Source: Capnocytophaga sp. oral taxon 878 (GTDB lineage: Bacteria; Bacteroidota; Bacteroidia; Flavobacteriales; Flavobacteriaceae). Taken from it: DNA of 64,000 nucleotides. Under the pieces are notes generated by a model. It did no database searches. It was given only the letters and a program-made list of their open reading frames with translations, and was not told the DNA's origin. The position numbers and the translations under genes are program-made. Positions within the stretch are counted from its first letter, which is position 1, and every line of letters begins with the position of its first letter. Shown piece by piece: positions 27,295-36,968 of the stretch. The stretch is taken from NCBI RefSeq assembly GCF_002999135.1, contig NZ_CP027229.1, positions 620,001 to 684,000 of the forward strand, given 5' to 3'.

Positions 27295-27630
27295 ATGAAT
27301 AATATACATTTAGAAATAACGGACCGTGAGGGGCTTCTATATGAGATAGAAGCCCCTACTGATATGAATATGAACCTAATGGAGGTAATGCGTGCGTACG
27401 AAATAGCTCAAGATGGTGAGATAGGTATTTGCGGAGGTATGGCAATGTGTGCTTCTTGCCAATGTTATGTTCAAAATGAAGAAGAGGTAGTTTTGCCCAA
27501 AATGGGAGATGAAGAACAAGCCATGCTTTCTGAAGCTTTTTATGTAAAACCTAATAGTAGATTAGGTTGCCAAATACCTGTTACTTCACAAATAGATGGA
27601 CTTAAGGTAGTGTTAGCTCCACTTTCATAA
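27295..27630 (+). CDS. 2Fe-2S ferredoxin (adrenodoxin type)
   Basis: 111 aa. The cluster ligands are Cys46, Cys52, Cys55 and Cys92, a C-x5-C-x2-C...C pattern within GICGGMAMCASCQC and LGCQI. This spacing marks the vertebrate-type ferredoxins that feed oxygenases or Fe-S assembly rather than plant-type ferredoxins. An acidic face (EVMRAYEIAQDGE) fits docking to a reductase. The start codon follows the preceding stop directly, and the FNR-like reductase upstream is the natural partner. Confidence 0.92.
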   Translation: MNNIHLEITDREGLLYEIEAPTDMNMNLMEVMRAYEIAQDGEIGICGGMAMCASCQCYVQNEEEVVLPKMGDEEQAMLSEAFYVKPNSRLGCQIPVTSQIDGLKVVLAPLS

Positions 27631-27658
27631 TCTATGTCAAAAATATTTTCTATTTTAC

Positions 27659-27688
27659 TTGTGAATTAGAAAATAATATGTACTTTTG
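27659..27688 (+). promoter_or_regulatory. Promoter of the M16 peptidase gene
   Basis: TTG at 27659-27661 and TACTTTTG at 27681-27688, spacing 19. Confidence 0.78.
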
Positions 27689-27715
27689 CGCTGTTAAATA
27701 TTAATTTACCAAATT

Positions 27716-30643
27716 ATGTTGAAAAGAAATCTATTGCTATGGCTCTTTACAGTGGCTATGACATTTGGTATTTCTGCTCAGAAATATGAGTGGAAAGAGG
27801 CACAAAGTGGTGGTTATAGTTATAAATATGTAACTAATGACCCTACTAACGCAAGGTTCTATACCTTAAAAAATGGACTGACAGTTATTCTGAGTCCTAC
27901 AAATAAAGAACCCCGGATACAATGCTATGTAGCTGTGAAAGCAGGCAGCAAGACAGATCCTGCAACTAATACAGGGTTGGCTCATTACTTAGAACATCTA
28001 CTTTTTAAGGGCACTGATAAGTATGGCTCATTAGACTGGGAAAAAGAAAAGGTGCAACTTGATAAAATTGATGCACTATATGAAGAGTATAATCACACTA
28101 AGGATCCTGTACAGCGCAAAGCTATATATAAAAGAATAGATTCTGTATCAGGAGTAGCAAGTAAGTATGCTATTGCTAATGAGTATGATAAAATGATGAC
28201 TGCAATGGGGGCACAAAATACTAATGCCTTTACTTCATTTGAAAAAACAGTATATACAGATGATGTTCCTGCTAACGCTCTCAGCAAATATATTACTGTA
28301 CAAGCTGAACGCTTTCGTAACCCTATACTTCGTATTTTTCATACTGAGCTTGAAGCTGTATATGAAGAAAAAAACCGTTCATTAGACAGTGATAATAGTG
28401 AGGTTTTTGAAACTCTTTTTGCTTCATTGTTTAAAAAACATAATTATGGTTTGCAAACTACTATAGGTACTGTTGAACATCTTAAAAATCCTTCACTTAA
28501 AGAAATTCGCAAATATTTCCACACTTACTATGTGCCTAACAATATGGCAGTAGTACTTTCTGGAGACTTTGATCCAGACCAAGCTATTGCTGAAATAGAT
28601 AAAGCTTTCAGCTATATGCAGCCAAAAGCAGTCCCTCAGTATACTTTTGAGCAAGAGGACCCTATCACAGCCCCTATTATTAAAAAAGTAGTAGGTCCAG
28701 ATGCTGAAAATGTATCAATAGTTTTTCGTTTACCAGGTAACCAACATAAAGATGCTTTATTGGCTGACTTAGTAGGAGAAATACTTACCAATGGTAAAGC
28801 AGGACTTATAGACTTAAACCTTGTGAAAAAACAAAAATTACTTGGTGCAGGTGCAGGAGCTTATACACTTATAGATTATGGTTTGCTATACCTATCAGGT
28901 AGCCCTTTAGAAGGACAATCATTAGAGCAAGTAAAAGACTTGATACTTGAACAAATAGATAACCTTAAAAAAGGAAACTTTGATGATGATTTAATTCCTT
29001 CTATTATCAATAATATGAAAAAGTACACTATAGAAAGTACAGAATCATATTCAAATCGTGCTAATATGTTAATGGAGGCTTTCACAGATAATTTAGACTG
29101 GAAAGACCGAGTAACTTATGTAAATAACCTTTCTAAGCTAACAAAAACTGATATTGTAGCTTTTGCTAATAAATACTTAGGTAATAACTATGTAGCTGTC
29201 TATAAAGAAAAAGGACAACGCACCAATGTAGAGAAGATAGAAAAGCCAGCCATTACACCTGTTGAAACTAATGCAGATAAGCAATCGGCATTTGTGAAAA
29301 TGGTGAATGAAATGCCAAGTACTCCTGTAAAACCTGTTTTCTTAGATTATAATAAAGACCTAAAAAAAGGTAAATTAGGGAAAGCAGAAGTGTTATATGT
29401 ACAAAATAAAGATAATGAACTATATCGTTTAAGTTTCCGTTATAAAGTAGGTACCCTAAATGATTTGAAATTAGCAATGGCTACTAATTATAGTCAGTTC
29501 TTAGGTACAGATAAGAAATCGGCAGAGCAATTAACTAAAGAGTTATATAAGATAGCTTCAAGTTTTAGTATTTCAGCTAGTGGAGAGTACACGACTGTAA
29601 ATATATCAGGTTTGCAAGAAAATTTTGAAGCAGCAGTAAAAATTTATGAAGACTTTATTGCTAATGTAAAAGTAGATGAAGAAGCTCTACAAGCTTTAAA
29701 AGCACGTATAGTTAAATCACGTATAGACTCAAAAGCTAATAGAAATTCTATTATGCAATCTTTGACAAACTATGCTATGTATGGACCTAAAAACCCATCT
29801 AACTACACTTTATCTAATGCTGAAATTGAAGCTACTACAGGAAAAGAATTAGTCGGGAAACTTAAAAATCTAAACAGTGTAGAGCAAACTATCATATATT
29901 ATGGTCCTTTAACTTTACAAGAACTTACTGCTAAGCTAAAACCACTACACAAAGTGCCTGCTAAGTTTGCTAAAGTAGCTACTAAAAAAGAGTTTAAACA
30001 AGTAGAACAAATTAAAAATCAAGTGTTATTTGCAGATTATGAAATGGTACAAGCGGAAACCCGTTGGGTACGAAATACAGTACCTTATAATCCTGTAGAA
30101 AGTACAGTGATTAGAGCCTTTAATAACTACTTTGGTGGAGGTATGGGATCTTTAGTATTTCAAACTATACGTGAAAGTAAGGCTTTAGCATATAGTACTT
30201 ATGGTTATTATGCAACCCCTGGTAAGAAAACAGACAAATACCATATACTTGCTTATGTTGGCTCACAAGCAGATAAGTTTAAAGAAGCAGTAGAAGCAAT
30301 GAATGAATTGCTAACAACTATGCCTGAGTTGCCAGCAAACTTAGAGTTAGCTAAGCTACAAATTAAGCAAGAGATAGAAACAGAACGAGTTACACAAGAT
30401 GGTATTATCTATAGCTATTTATACGACCAACGTATGGGCTTAAAAGAAGATATACGTAAAAAAGTATACGAGAGTATAGATAATGTCACAATGAAAGATA
30501 TAAAAGATTTTCATGATAAATATATATCAAAGAAACCATATACATACGTTATTTTAGCTTCAGAAAAGAAACTTTCAGAAGATGAGCTCAAAAAGATAGG
30601 TGAGTTCAAAAAACTTACCTTAGAAGAACTTTTTGGATACTAG
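27716..30643 (+). CDS. M16 family zinc peptidase (pitrilysin type), secreted
   Basis: 975 aa. A signal peptide ends near ISAQ at residue 21. The inverse zinc motif HYLEH is at about residues 90-94 and the third ligand Glu is in EAVYEE near 212. Two further M16 domains follow, including an FGGGMGSLVFQTIRE stretch typical of the inactive C-terminal half. Length matches two-half enzymes such as pitrilysin, which degrade peptides. It is probably periplasmic or outer-membrane associated. Monocistronic, between its own promoter and terminator. Confidence 0.9.
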   Translation: MLKRNLLLWLFTVAMTFGISAQKYEWKEAQSGGYSYKYVTNDPTNARFYTLKNGLTVILSPTNKEPRIQCYVAVKAGSKTDPATNTGLAHYLEHLLFKGTDKYGSLDWEKEKVQLDKIDALYEEYNHTKDPVQRKAIYKRIDSVSGVASKYAIANEYDKMMTAMGAQNTNAFTSFEKTVYTDDVPANALSKYITVQAERFRNPILRIFHTELEAVYEEKNRSLDSDNSEVFETLFASLFKKHNYGLQTTIGTVEHLKNPSLKEIRKYFHTYYVPNNMAVVLSGDFDPDQAIAEIDKAFSYMQPKAVPQYTFEQEDPITAPIIKKVVGPDAENVSIVFRLPGNQHKDALLADLVGEILTNGKAGLIDLNLVKKQKLLGAGAGAYTLIDYGLLYLSGSPLEGQSLEQVKDLILEQIDNLKKGNFDDDLIPSIINNMKKYTIESTESYSNRANMLMEAFTDNLDWKDRVTYVNNLSKLTKTDIVAFANKYLGNNYVAVYKEKGQRTNVEKIEKPAITPVETNADKQSAFVKMVNEMPSTPVKPVFLDYNKDLKKGKLGKAEVLYVQNKDNELYRLSFRYKVGTLNDLKLAMATNYSQFLGTDKKSAEQLTKELYKIASSFSISASGEYTTVNISGLQENFEAAVKIYEDFIANVKVDEEALQALKARIVKSRIDSKANRNSIMQSLTNYAMYGPKNPSNYTLSNAEIEATTGKELVGKLKNLNSVEQTIIYYGPLTLQELTAKLKPLHKVPAKFAKVATKKEFKQVEQIKNQVLFADYEMVQAETRWVRNTVPYNPVESTVIRAFNNYFGGGMGSLVFQTIRESKALAYSTYGYYATPGKKTDKYHILAYVGSQADKFKEAVEAMNELLTTMPELPANLELAKLQIKQEIETERVTQDGIIYSYLYDQRMGLKEDIRKKVYESIDNVTMKDIKDFHDKYISKKPYTYVILASEKKLSEDELKKIGEFKKLTLEELFGY

Positions 30644-30669
30644 AATTTTCAAAATCCCTTTTTTAATAA

Positions 30670-30709
30670 ATCAAAGGACTATTCTTTTTAGGATAGTCCT
30701 TTTTTTTTG
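30670..30709 (+). terminator. Terminator after the M16 gene
   Basis: AAAGGACTAT pairs with ATAGTCCTTT, followed by nine Ts. Confidence 0.82.
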
Positions 30710-30731
30710 TTGAAATTACTAATTGATAGCT

Positions 30732-30761
30732 TTGCTAATTTCTTAATTATTTGTACCTTTG
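30732..30761 (+). promoter_or_regulatory. Promoter of the DUF368 operon
   Basis: TTG at 30732-30734 and TACCTTTG at 30754-30761, spacing 19. This excludes a start at the TTG codon at 30751. Confidence 0.78.
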
Positions 30762-30789
30762 CGCCGATTTATATCAAATATTCTTATTT

Positions 30790-31719
30790 ATGCAACGAAA
30801 TTTTTTTGATTATATTACAATCAGTTTTAAAGGGCTAGCTATGGGGGCTGCTGATGTAGTTCCTGGCGTATCAGGAGGTACTATTGCTTTTATTTCAGGT
30901 ATCTATGAGGAACTTATAAGTTCTATTAGTAAAATTAATGGTGAGGCTCTAAAACTTCTTTTTAAAGATGGGATTGTAGTCTTTTGGAAATATATTAATG
31001 GTAATTTCTTCTTAGCATTACTACTAGGAATTGGTACAAGTATTCTTTCTCTTGCAAAGCTAATGCGCTGGTTGCTTACTACTTACCCTATAATGGTATG
31101 GGCTTTTTTCTTCGGACTGATGATTGCAAGTGTTTTTTTCTTGATAAAAGAAATCAGACGATGGTATATAGCTACTTTCTTAATACTTGGACTGGCAGCT
31201 GTAGCTGCTTACATTATTACTATTGTACCTCCTCTTGCTGGTAATAATGGGCTTATTTTTATATTTTTCTGTGGAGCTTTAGCTATCTGTGCTATGATTT
31301 TACCTGGTATTTCAGGTGCTTTTATTCTGGTATTGTTAGGAGCTTATCACAAAGTGTTGGAAGCCTTAAGCAATTGGAATTTTACTCTCATAGCAGTTTT
31401 TGGTTTTGGTGCTATCATAGGAATACTCAGTTTTTCAAGAGCTTTGAAATGGTTTTTTGCTAAGTATAGGGAACTTACCTTGGCAGGCCTTACAGGATTT
31501 ATTATTGGCTCACTGAATAAAGTATGGCCTTGGAAAGAACCCGTAATAACTGATCCAGAAAATGGTGAAGTTATTTTAGAACGTAGTGTTTCACCTTATT
31601 ACTTTAAGGAAATCACACATACTGAGCCGCAACTTCTATATGCTTTTTTGCTTGGAACAGTAGGTTTTTTTATGATTTATGGGATTGAAAAATGGGCAAA
31701 TAAAAATAAAAAACACTAA
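30790..31719 (+). CDS. DUF368 (PopT-like) membrane transporter
   Basis: 309 aa from ATG 30790. Around eight hydrophobic helices are arranged as an inverted or direct internal repeat: DVVPGVSGGTIAFISG near residue 22 and MILPGISGAFILVLLG in the middle. That duplicated PG(V/I)SG motif defines DUF368. Family members have been reported as undecaprenyl-phosphate translocases that recycle the carrier lipid for cell-wall synthesis; extending that to this protein is inference. It is followed after ten bases by an MFS gene and probably co-transcribed with it. Confidence 0.88.
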   Translation: MQRNFFDYITISFKGLAMGAADVVPGVSGGTIAFISGIYEELISSISKINGEALKLLFKDGIVVFWKYINGNFFLALLLGIGTSILSLAKLMRWLLTTYPIMVWAFFFGLMIASVFFLIKEIRRWYIATFLILGLAAVAAYIITIVPPLAGNNGLIFIFFCGALAICAMILPGISGAFILVLLGAYHKVLEALSNWNFTLIAVFGFGAIIGILSFSRALKWFFAKYRELTLAGLTGFIIGSLNKVWPWKEPVITDPENGEVILERSVSPYYFKEITHTEPQLLYAFLLGTVGFFMIYGIEKWANKNKKH

Positions 31720-31729
31720 GAAAAAGATA

Positions 31730-33055
31730 ATGACTATTTTAGAAAAAGGTAATAAAAAACTACTTAATGCGTGGGCGTTTTACGATTGGGCTAACTCGGT
31801 ATATTCACTTACTATTGTCTCTACTATTTTTCCTATTTTTTATAATCTTCTTTTTGAAACAGCAGGACTTACCCACATTAGTATTTTTGGGATGCTTATT
31901 AAAAGCACTTCTCTCATAACTTTTATCACTGCTTTAGCTTTTGCTGTAGTTGTAGTTTTATCACCTATACTAAGTGGTATAGCAGATTATTTAGGTAATA
32001 AAAAAGCTTTTATGCGTTTTTTTTGTTACTTAGGGGCACTTTCAAGTATAGGTTTGTTTTGGTTTTCGTTAGAGCATATTTACTTTTCTCTTTTATGCTA
32101 TTTTGGAGGAGTATTAGGTTTTTGGGGGAGTATAGTATTCTATAACTCTTATTTGCCAGATATAGCTTTACCAGAACAATACGATACAATTAGTGCTAAA
32201 GGATATAGCTTAGGATATGCAGGTAGTGTATTATTACTTATATTCAATCTTATTGTAATAATGAACCCTCAATGGATAGGTTTTGATACTAATACATCTG
32301 AAACGACTCTATTCACTATGCGTTTATCATTTATCACTGTGGGGGTATGGTGGATAGGTTTTAGTCAGATATCATTTGCATACTTACCTAACTATCCAAA
32401 AGAAAGAGGTAAAATGACCAAAAATGTACTTTTAGGAGGCTTTAGAGAACTGAGTAAGGTATGGCAACAACTTACGGATTCACCACGCTTAAAATGGTTT
32501 TTGGTAGCTTTTTTTGTATATAGTATGGGGGTACAGACAGTAATGTTGATAGCTACTTATTTTGGAGGAGAAGAGATACAATGGGAAACTACAGAACAAA
32601 GTACTATAGGTTTAATAGTAAGTGTATTACTTATTCAGTTAGTAGCTATACTTGGAGCACGCCTTACTGTTGTGGCTGTAAAATATTGGGGTAATGTAAA
32701 TGTATTAATAGGATTAAATGCTATTTGGGTAACTATTTGTATTGCTTCATATTGGGTGTTTAAACCTAATGAATTCTATATTTTAGCAGCTGTGGTAGGA
32801 TTGGTAATGGGAGGTATTCAAACTCTTTCACGTTCTACTTATTCAGCGTATTTACCAATTACAACTGATACTACTTCATTTTTTAGTTTTTATGATGTAA
32901 CAGAAAAACTTGGTATTGTAATAGGGATGGGTATTTACGGATTAATAGACCAATTTACTAACAATATGCGGAATGCTACCCTATCACTGATGTTGTTCTT
33001 TGCTATAGGAATGTGCCTACTATTCAAAGTACAATTTATTAAAAATAAAGAGTAA
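31730..33055 (+). CDS. MFS transporter, UMF1/Atg22-like
   Basis: 441 aa from ATG 31730; an in-frame ATG at 31679 lies within the upstream gene and is less likely. Roughly twelve membrane helices are predicted. The N-terminal WAFYDWANSVYSLTI and the GIADYLGNKKAF loop are hallmarks of the UMF1 branch, whose yeast relative exports vacuolar amino acids. Substrate in bacteria is not established. It lies between the DUF368 gene and a PspC-like gene with gaps of 10 and 3 bases, so the three appear to form one membrane-protein operon. Confidence 0.88.
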   Translation: MTILEKGNKKLLNAWAFYDWANSVYSLTIVSTIFPIFYNLLFETAGLTHISIFGMLIKSTSLITFITALAFAVVVVLSPILSGIADYLGNKKAFMRFFCYLGALSSIGLFWFSLEHIYFSLLCYFGGVLGFWGSIVFYNSYLPDIALPEQYDTISAKGYSLGYAGSVLLLIFNLIVIMNPQWIGFDTNTSETTLFTMRLSFITVGVWWIGFSQISFAYLPNYPKERGKMTKNVLLGGFRELSKVWQQLTDSPRLKWFLVAFFVYSMGVQTVMLIATYFGGEEIQWETTEQSTIGLIVSVLLIQLVAILGARLTVVAVKYWGNVNVLIGLNAIWVTICIASYWVFKPNEFYILAAVVGLVMGGIQTLSRSTYSAYLPITTDTTSFFSFYDVTEKLGIVIGMGIYGLIDQFTNNMRNATLSLMLFFAIGMCLLFKVQFIKNKE

Positions 33056-33058
33056 AAT

Positions 33059-33277
33059 ATGTCAGAGTTTCGTTTTTTTCTAGAGAAATATGGTTTTGCA
33101 GTATCATCGCGTTTAGCAGAAAAGTTAGGCTTACGAGCTAAAGATGTACGTATTATGTTTATTTATGGGGCTTTTGCTACTTTAGGAGCTTGGTTTGGTG
33201 TGTATTTACTATTAGCTTCACTACTAAGAGTAAAAGATCTTTTTTATACTAAACGCACCTCTGTTTTTGACTTGTAG
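33059..33277 (+). CDS. PspC-domain small membrane protein
   Basis: 72 aa. Residues 10-60 match the PspC domain: a basic amphipathic start (SRLAEKLGLRAKDVRIMF), then a membrane helix IYGAFATLGAWFGVYLLLA, and the C-terminal KRTSVFDL, which I recall as well conserved in flavobacterial members. PspC proteins sense or respond to envelope stress elsewhere. It is much shorter than E. coli PspC (119 aa) and there are no other psp genes nearby. Last gene of the operon. Confidence 0.82.
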   Translation: MSEFRFFLEKYGFAVSSRLAEKLGLRAKDVRIMFIYGAFATLGAWFGVYLLLASLLRVKDLFYTKRTSVFDL

Positions 33278-33325
33278 AAAAAAATAAATGGTTAATAACT
33301 AACAGTTATTAACCATTTATTTTTG
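33278..33325. terminator. Bidirectional terminator
   Basis: AAATAAATGGTTAATAACT and its exact complement flank a three-base loop, with As on the left and Ts on the right. It serves the PspC operon and the convergent nucleoid-protein gene. Confidence 0.85.
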
Positions 33326-33337
33326 AACAAAAATTAG

Positions 33338-34402
33338 CTAAGAATTATTTTTTTGTTCTTTATTGAAATATACTAAATAGTAGTACATTTGCTTTTCTTC
33401 ATCCCAGCCCTTTTCGATGAATTTTTCTGCTGATTCAGGGTTGATAAAGTCCATACGGATTTGTATGTTTGTGTCTAGGTCAATTACATTCTTAATCTTT
33501 TTACGAGCATCTGAAACAGCTTTATTAGCTATAGGGAAAGTTGAGACATCTTCTATTTGATATTTAGGACCTTTCTCTACCTTATAATGTTTAAATTCAG
33601 GTATTAAATCAGGATTTTCAAATACTTCATTCATAAATGAAGTCTCTTCGAAGTCGTCATTCTTAGCAAAGTAATTGATAGCACGATTCATAAAAAGTAC
33701 TTCTTCTTTCTTGTCCTCAGCAGGTAGAATGACATCTTTTGCAAAATCTTGACTAAACTTCAAGTACTTTTTAGTATAAAAATTATCATCAATGAGAGCA
33801 TCAATATTAAGGAAGTTTTCGAGCCAATATTTAGTATCATAGCGATTACTGTCTATCGAGAGAATTTTGTAGCCTTCTTCTTTATTAACATTGAAAATGA
33901 TGCAACCTTTATCCAATCGTTGGATGTTTATACCCTCTTGAATAATCATTTCGAGCTGGTTGGGATGTTCTTCAAACTGTAAAAAGCTGTTTTTTATTTC
34001 TGACTTGAAAATACCAATAGCTTTTACTTTCTCATTATCCAAATAAGTGTCGTGCAAAAGAGCGATATATACCTCACCACTTTTTATATGTGGGTGGTTG
34101 GATTGATTATAGAGATGTTGAGCTATTTTCTGTGATTGTTGGTGAATAGAGCTTTCATCTTCAAAGATAGGAGTTACTAACTGATATAGCTCATTAAACT
34201 CTACATCGGCATCATGTACAAAATGAAAATAGTTTTCTTCTTTTTCGCGGAAGGGCTTAAAGAAGTATTCTTTTAACAAACCTATAATTTCATCATTCAA
34301 AGCATAAGGTTTTTCTGAAATGAATAAAGGTTCTCCTTTGCTTTGATTTCCTACTCGATGAATAGAAAGGGATTCAATATTTGTAGTATATAAATTCAGC
34401 AT
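33338..34402 (-). CDS. 37-kDa nucleoid-associated protein (NdpA/YejK family)
   Basis: 354 aa, the family length. Support comes from the N-terminal IHRVGNQSKGEPLFIS, the EVYIALLHD core, the IQRLDKGCIIFN strand and the late NYFAKNDDFEE segment, which follow the PF04245 layout. YejK binds the E. coli nucleoid; its function there is unclear. It is the last gene of a run of five on this strand that includes trmD. No signal peptide. Confidence 0.85.
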   Translation of the reverse strand: MLNLYTTNIESLSIHRVGNQSKGEPLFISEKPYALNDEIIGLLKEYFFKPFREKEENYFHFVHDADVEFNELYQLVTPIFEDESSIHQQSQKIAQHLYNQSNHPHIKSGEVYIALLHDTYLDNEKVKAIGIFKSEIKNSFLQFEEHPNQLEMIIQEGINIQRLDKGCIIFNVNKEEGYKILSIDSNRYDTKYWLENFLNIDALIDDNFYTKKYLKFSQDFAKDVILPAEDKKEEVLFMNRAINYFAKNDDFEETSFMNEVFENPDLIPEFKHYKVEKGPKYQIEDVSTFPIANKAVSDARKKIKNVIDLDTNIQIRMDFINPESAEKFIEKGWDEEKQMYYYLVYFNKEQKNNS

Positions 34403-34431
34403 AATGCTGTTAATTGCTAATTATTAATTGA

Positions 34432-34941
34432 TTAGTAATATTCTTCTTCAGTAAAGTTCTCGTAGTCTTCCTCATCAAGGTCAAAATCATTGAACTCATC
34501 GTCAAATTCATTAAAATCATTAGCTACAAATGATTTTTCAGGTACATCGGCAGGGATAGCTCCGTGAGTGAGTAGTACAGTAGGGTAACTTGCTCCAGCT
34601 TGTTCCTCATCAATAGCTACTAAGTTAACAAAGAATGTCCACATTGCCATAAAATCATATACATATAGCAATTTAGGTTCATCTTCACTTACTACAGAAT
34701 CAATAGTAACTTCTTCCATTAGTCGGGTTTCTCCACTTTCTGAAAGGTCAAAAAGAGTGATTTCTTCTCCTTGATTCCATTCATCGTCAGTGAGATAGAA
34801 GGACGCCATTTCTTCACCAGTAAATCCAAAAGATTGGTTGATAGCATTGTGAAGGTCTTCTAAGGTAGCGTCTTCTTGAATAGCTATATCTCTAAAAACA
34901 TCTTCTTTAACATCGAGTATAACTCTAAATTTATAAACCAT
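34432..34941 (-). CDS. pRiA4b ORF-3-like / IS1096 TnpR-like protein
   Basis: 169 aa. The first 100 residues give the pRiA4b_Orf3 domain: VYKFRVILD, then TLEDLHNAINQSFGF and a YVYDFMAMWTF strand. About 45 C-terminal residues are almost purely acidic and aromatic (DEFNDFDLDEEDYENFTEEE). Despite the transposon-derived family name there is no transposase or inverted repeat here, and the gene sits in a trmD operon, so it is a resident gene. Function unknown. Confidence 0.82.
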   Translation of the reverse strand: MVYKFRVILDVKEDVFRDIAIQEDATLEDLHNAINQSFGFTGEEMASFYLTDDEWNQGEEITLFDLSESGETRLMEEVTIDSVVSEDEPKLLYVYDFMAMWTFFVNLVAIDEEQAGASYPTVLLTHGAIPADVPEKSFVANDFNEFDDEFNDFDLDEEDYENFTEEEYY

Positions 34942-34953
34942 AACTATAATATT

Positions 34954-35631
34954 TTATTCATTAAGTAAGTCGGGGCGTTTGGCTTTTGTAAGTTTATAAG
35001 CCATATCTTCACGCCACTGTTCTATTTTTGGGGTATTGCCACTGGTAAGTATTTCAGGAACTTCCCATCCTCTGTAGTTAGCAGGGCGGGTATATACAGG
35101 AGGAGCTAATAAGTTATCCTGAAAAGAATCGGTAAGGGCAGAAGTTTCATCGGAAAGTACTCCTGGTATTAGCCGGATGATAGCATCACAAAGTACAGCT
35201 GCTCCTAATTCACCTCCAGAGAGTACATAATCACCAATAGAAATTTCTTTAGTAATAAAATGGTCACGTACACGTTGATCTACCCCTTTAAAATGTCCGC
35301 ATAGAATGATAATATTCTCAGCCATAGATAGCTGGTTGGCCATCTTTTGTTGGAGTGTATTTCCATCGGGGGTGAGGAATATTATTTCATCGTAATCACG
35401 CTCGGCTTTCAGTGCTGAAATACACTTATCAATAGGTTCTATCATTAAAACCATGCCAGCTCCCCCCCCAAATTGATAATCGTCTACTTGGCGGTAAGCA
35501 TTATTGGCATAGTTATGCAAGTTGTGAAAGTGTACCTCTACAAGATTTTTATCAATAGCCCTTTTGATAATGGAGTAGTTAAAAGCACTCTCCATTAGTT
35601 CAGGTACTACAGAAATAATATCAATACGCAT
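34954..35631 (-). CDS. trmD: tRNA (guanine-37-N1)-methyltransferase
   Basis: 225 aa from ATG 35631, which gives the normal N-terminus [13 protein letters not shown]; a longer start would overlap the upstream gene. It methylates G37 next to the anticodon to prevent +1 frameshifting. The knotted SPOUT fold is shown by [21 protein letters not shown] and the SAM-binding [15 protein letters not shown]. The C-terminal [17 protein letters not shown] is standard. The usual rpsP-rimM-trmD-rplS neighbours are missing. Confidence 0.95.
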   Translation of the reverse strand: MRIDIISVVPELMESAFNYSIIKRAIDKNLVEVHFHNLHNYANNAYRQVDDYQFGGGAGMVLMIEPIDKCISALKAERDYDEIIFLTPDGNTLQQKMANQLSMAENIIILCGHFKGVDQRVRDHFITKEISIGDYVLSGGELGAAVLCDAIIRLIPGVLSDETSALTDSFQDNLLAPPVYTRPANYRGWEVPEILTSGNTPKIEQWREDMAYKLTKAKRPDLLNE

Positions 35632-35635
35632 CGGT

Positions 35636-36271
35636 TTAACGGTGTTTATTAATTTCGTCTTGCAACTGGCGACGTACTTTTTGTTCGCGCTCAATAGCTG
35701 CTTTGCGGTAACTTTCGTATTCCTCTTGTAGATCAGTTAAATCACCAATTGATTTTTTAGTTATTGCATTGCCATTTGAATATTTGTAGATATACAAAAT
35801 TAATAAGCAACCTAAAGCAATTACTATACCCCACATAATGGAGTTATATACACTTTTCGATACCAAAGCCCCAAAAAAGTTTACACTGTCTTTTTGGTTT
35901 TGTGTATCAGTAAGAGTTGTTTGTAGTTCAGTGATTTTGTCATTGAGTTCTTTAATTGTAGCTTCGTGGGTTAGTACTTGTTGTTTTTCGGTAGTTAGTT
36001 GAGCTCTTACACTGTTAATACTATCAGCCATACTACGTTGGAATACAGCTAACTTAGCTTTATCTAACATTTTAAAGTTTTGCCAAGATCCTGACTTATC
36101 AATTAGTTGTTGGAAAACTCCTTCTAAAGTAGTAGGGTGAGTTTCTTCTTGAGGTACAACAGAAGCTTGTGTGTTTTGCATTACTTGTTGTGTACGAGCT
36201 GCAATAGAGTCAGTTTGAGCATTTGCTGAAAGAGCAAAGAGGCTGCTAAGAGCTATTATTATTTTCTTCAT
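35636..36271 (-). CDS. Membrane-anchored coiled-coil protein upstream of trmD
   Basis: 211 aa. A signal peptide ends at ANAQ (residue 18). A long coiled coil follows ([20 protein letters not shown] onward to [12 protein letters not shown]), then a membrane helix near residues 145-165 ([18 protein letters not shown]) and a charged cytosolic tail. No enzyme motif is present. From memory, such proteins are sometimes labelled tRNA methyltransferase because of their position beside trmD; nothing in the sequence supports that. Four bases separate the two genes. Confidence 0.8.
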   Translation of the reverse strand: MKKIIIALSSLFALSANAQTDSIAARTQQVMQNTQASVVPQEETHPTTLEGVFQQLIDKSGSWQNFKMLDKAKLAVFQRSMADSINSVRAQLTTEKQQVLTHEATIKELNDKITELQTTLTDTQNQKDSVNFFGALVSKSVYNSIMWGIVIALGCLLILYIYKYSNGNAITKKSIGDLTDLQEEYESYRKAAIEREQKVRRQLQDEINKHR

Positions 36272-36272
36272 C

Positions 36273-36890
36273 TTATTTATCTTTTATTTCTTCTAATATC
36301 TTTATAAAATCACTTATAATAGTAGTTCCTTTATCTTGGTTATACCATTTTTGAAGTTCTTCTTTAAACTCTGGGGTAAGTTTGCCATTTTTAGCTTTTT
36401 CTTCTGCTACCATTTGAGTAGCTGTAGAAGGACGTGACCCCCAATGAGCTAATACTTTATCTTCTAAGTCTAAAAATATTACTACTGGGATAGCTTTACC
36501 ACCATTAGTAAGAAAGAGATTCATTAATTCTTCATTCTCATCACGGAAAACAAGTTTCATAGTGAGTTTAGGATTGCACTCAGCTATTTTGTGTACTACA
36601 GGAACTATTTGAGCTGCATCGGCGCACCAACTTTCGGTTATTACCAATAGGCATACACTTTTATCATAAGAAGCAAAATATTGCGCCTTATCTTCAGGAA
36701 TTTCAATAGTTTTATCTAAGCGTTTGTAGCGTTTTTGATTTAAAGCAGTGTAATGTACTTGATCTTGAGTTTGCTCTGTACCACTTGATTTTCCTTCGGC
36801 TTCATACTTATCTATGAGGTTGCGATAAGTGCTATATGAAATAGCTTTTAATAAACTATTACGAATAATTGTTGTTGTGTCCATATTCAA
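36273..36890 (-). CDS. Thioredoxin-like protein with a single active-site Cys
   Basis: 205 aa, no signal peptide. The thioredoxin fold is seen in LLVITESWCADAAQ (Cys89), a helix, LVFRDENEELMN and the cis-Pro strand GGKAIPVVIFLD. The motif is WCADA rather than WCxxC, so only one redox Cys remains. This is typical of the Thioredoxin_9 family and suggests isomerase, glutathionylation or non-redox roles rather than classical reduction. First gene of the operon leading to trmD. Confidence 0.85.
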   Translation of the reverse strand: MNMDTTTIIRNSLLKAISYSTYRNLIDKYEAEGKSSGTEQTQDQVHYTALNQKRYKRLDKTIEIPEDKAQYFASYDKSVCLLVITESWCADAAQIVPVVHKIAECNPKLTMKLVFRDENEELMNLFLTNGGKAIPVVIFLDLEDKVLAHWGSRPSTATQMVAEEKAKNGKLTPEFKEELQKWYNQDKGTTIISDFIKILEEIKDK

Positions 36891-36927
36891 TTAATTAGCA
36901 ATTAAATAATTAGTAATTAACAAGATG

Positions 36928-36962
36928 AACTTTGTAAAAGTATTTAAGGCTTTTACAAAGTT
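36928..36962 (-). terminator. Hairpin beyond the clpX 3' end
   Basis: The 13-bp perfect stem AACTTTGTAAAAG with its complement encloses TATTTAAGG. It starts seven bases past the clpX stop on the minus strand. No strong T run follows in that direction. Confidence 0.65.
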
Positions 36963-36968
36963 GTGTTT

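Noticed and set aside
34432..34941. Insertion sequence, suggested by the IS1096/TnpR family name
   Set aside because: No transposase, terminal inverted repeats or target duplications; the gene sits in a compact trmD operon.
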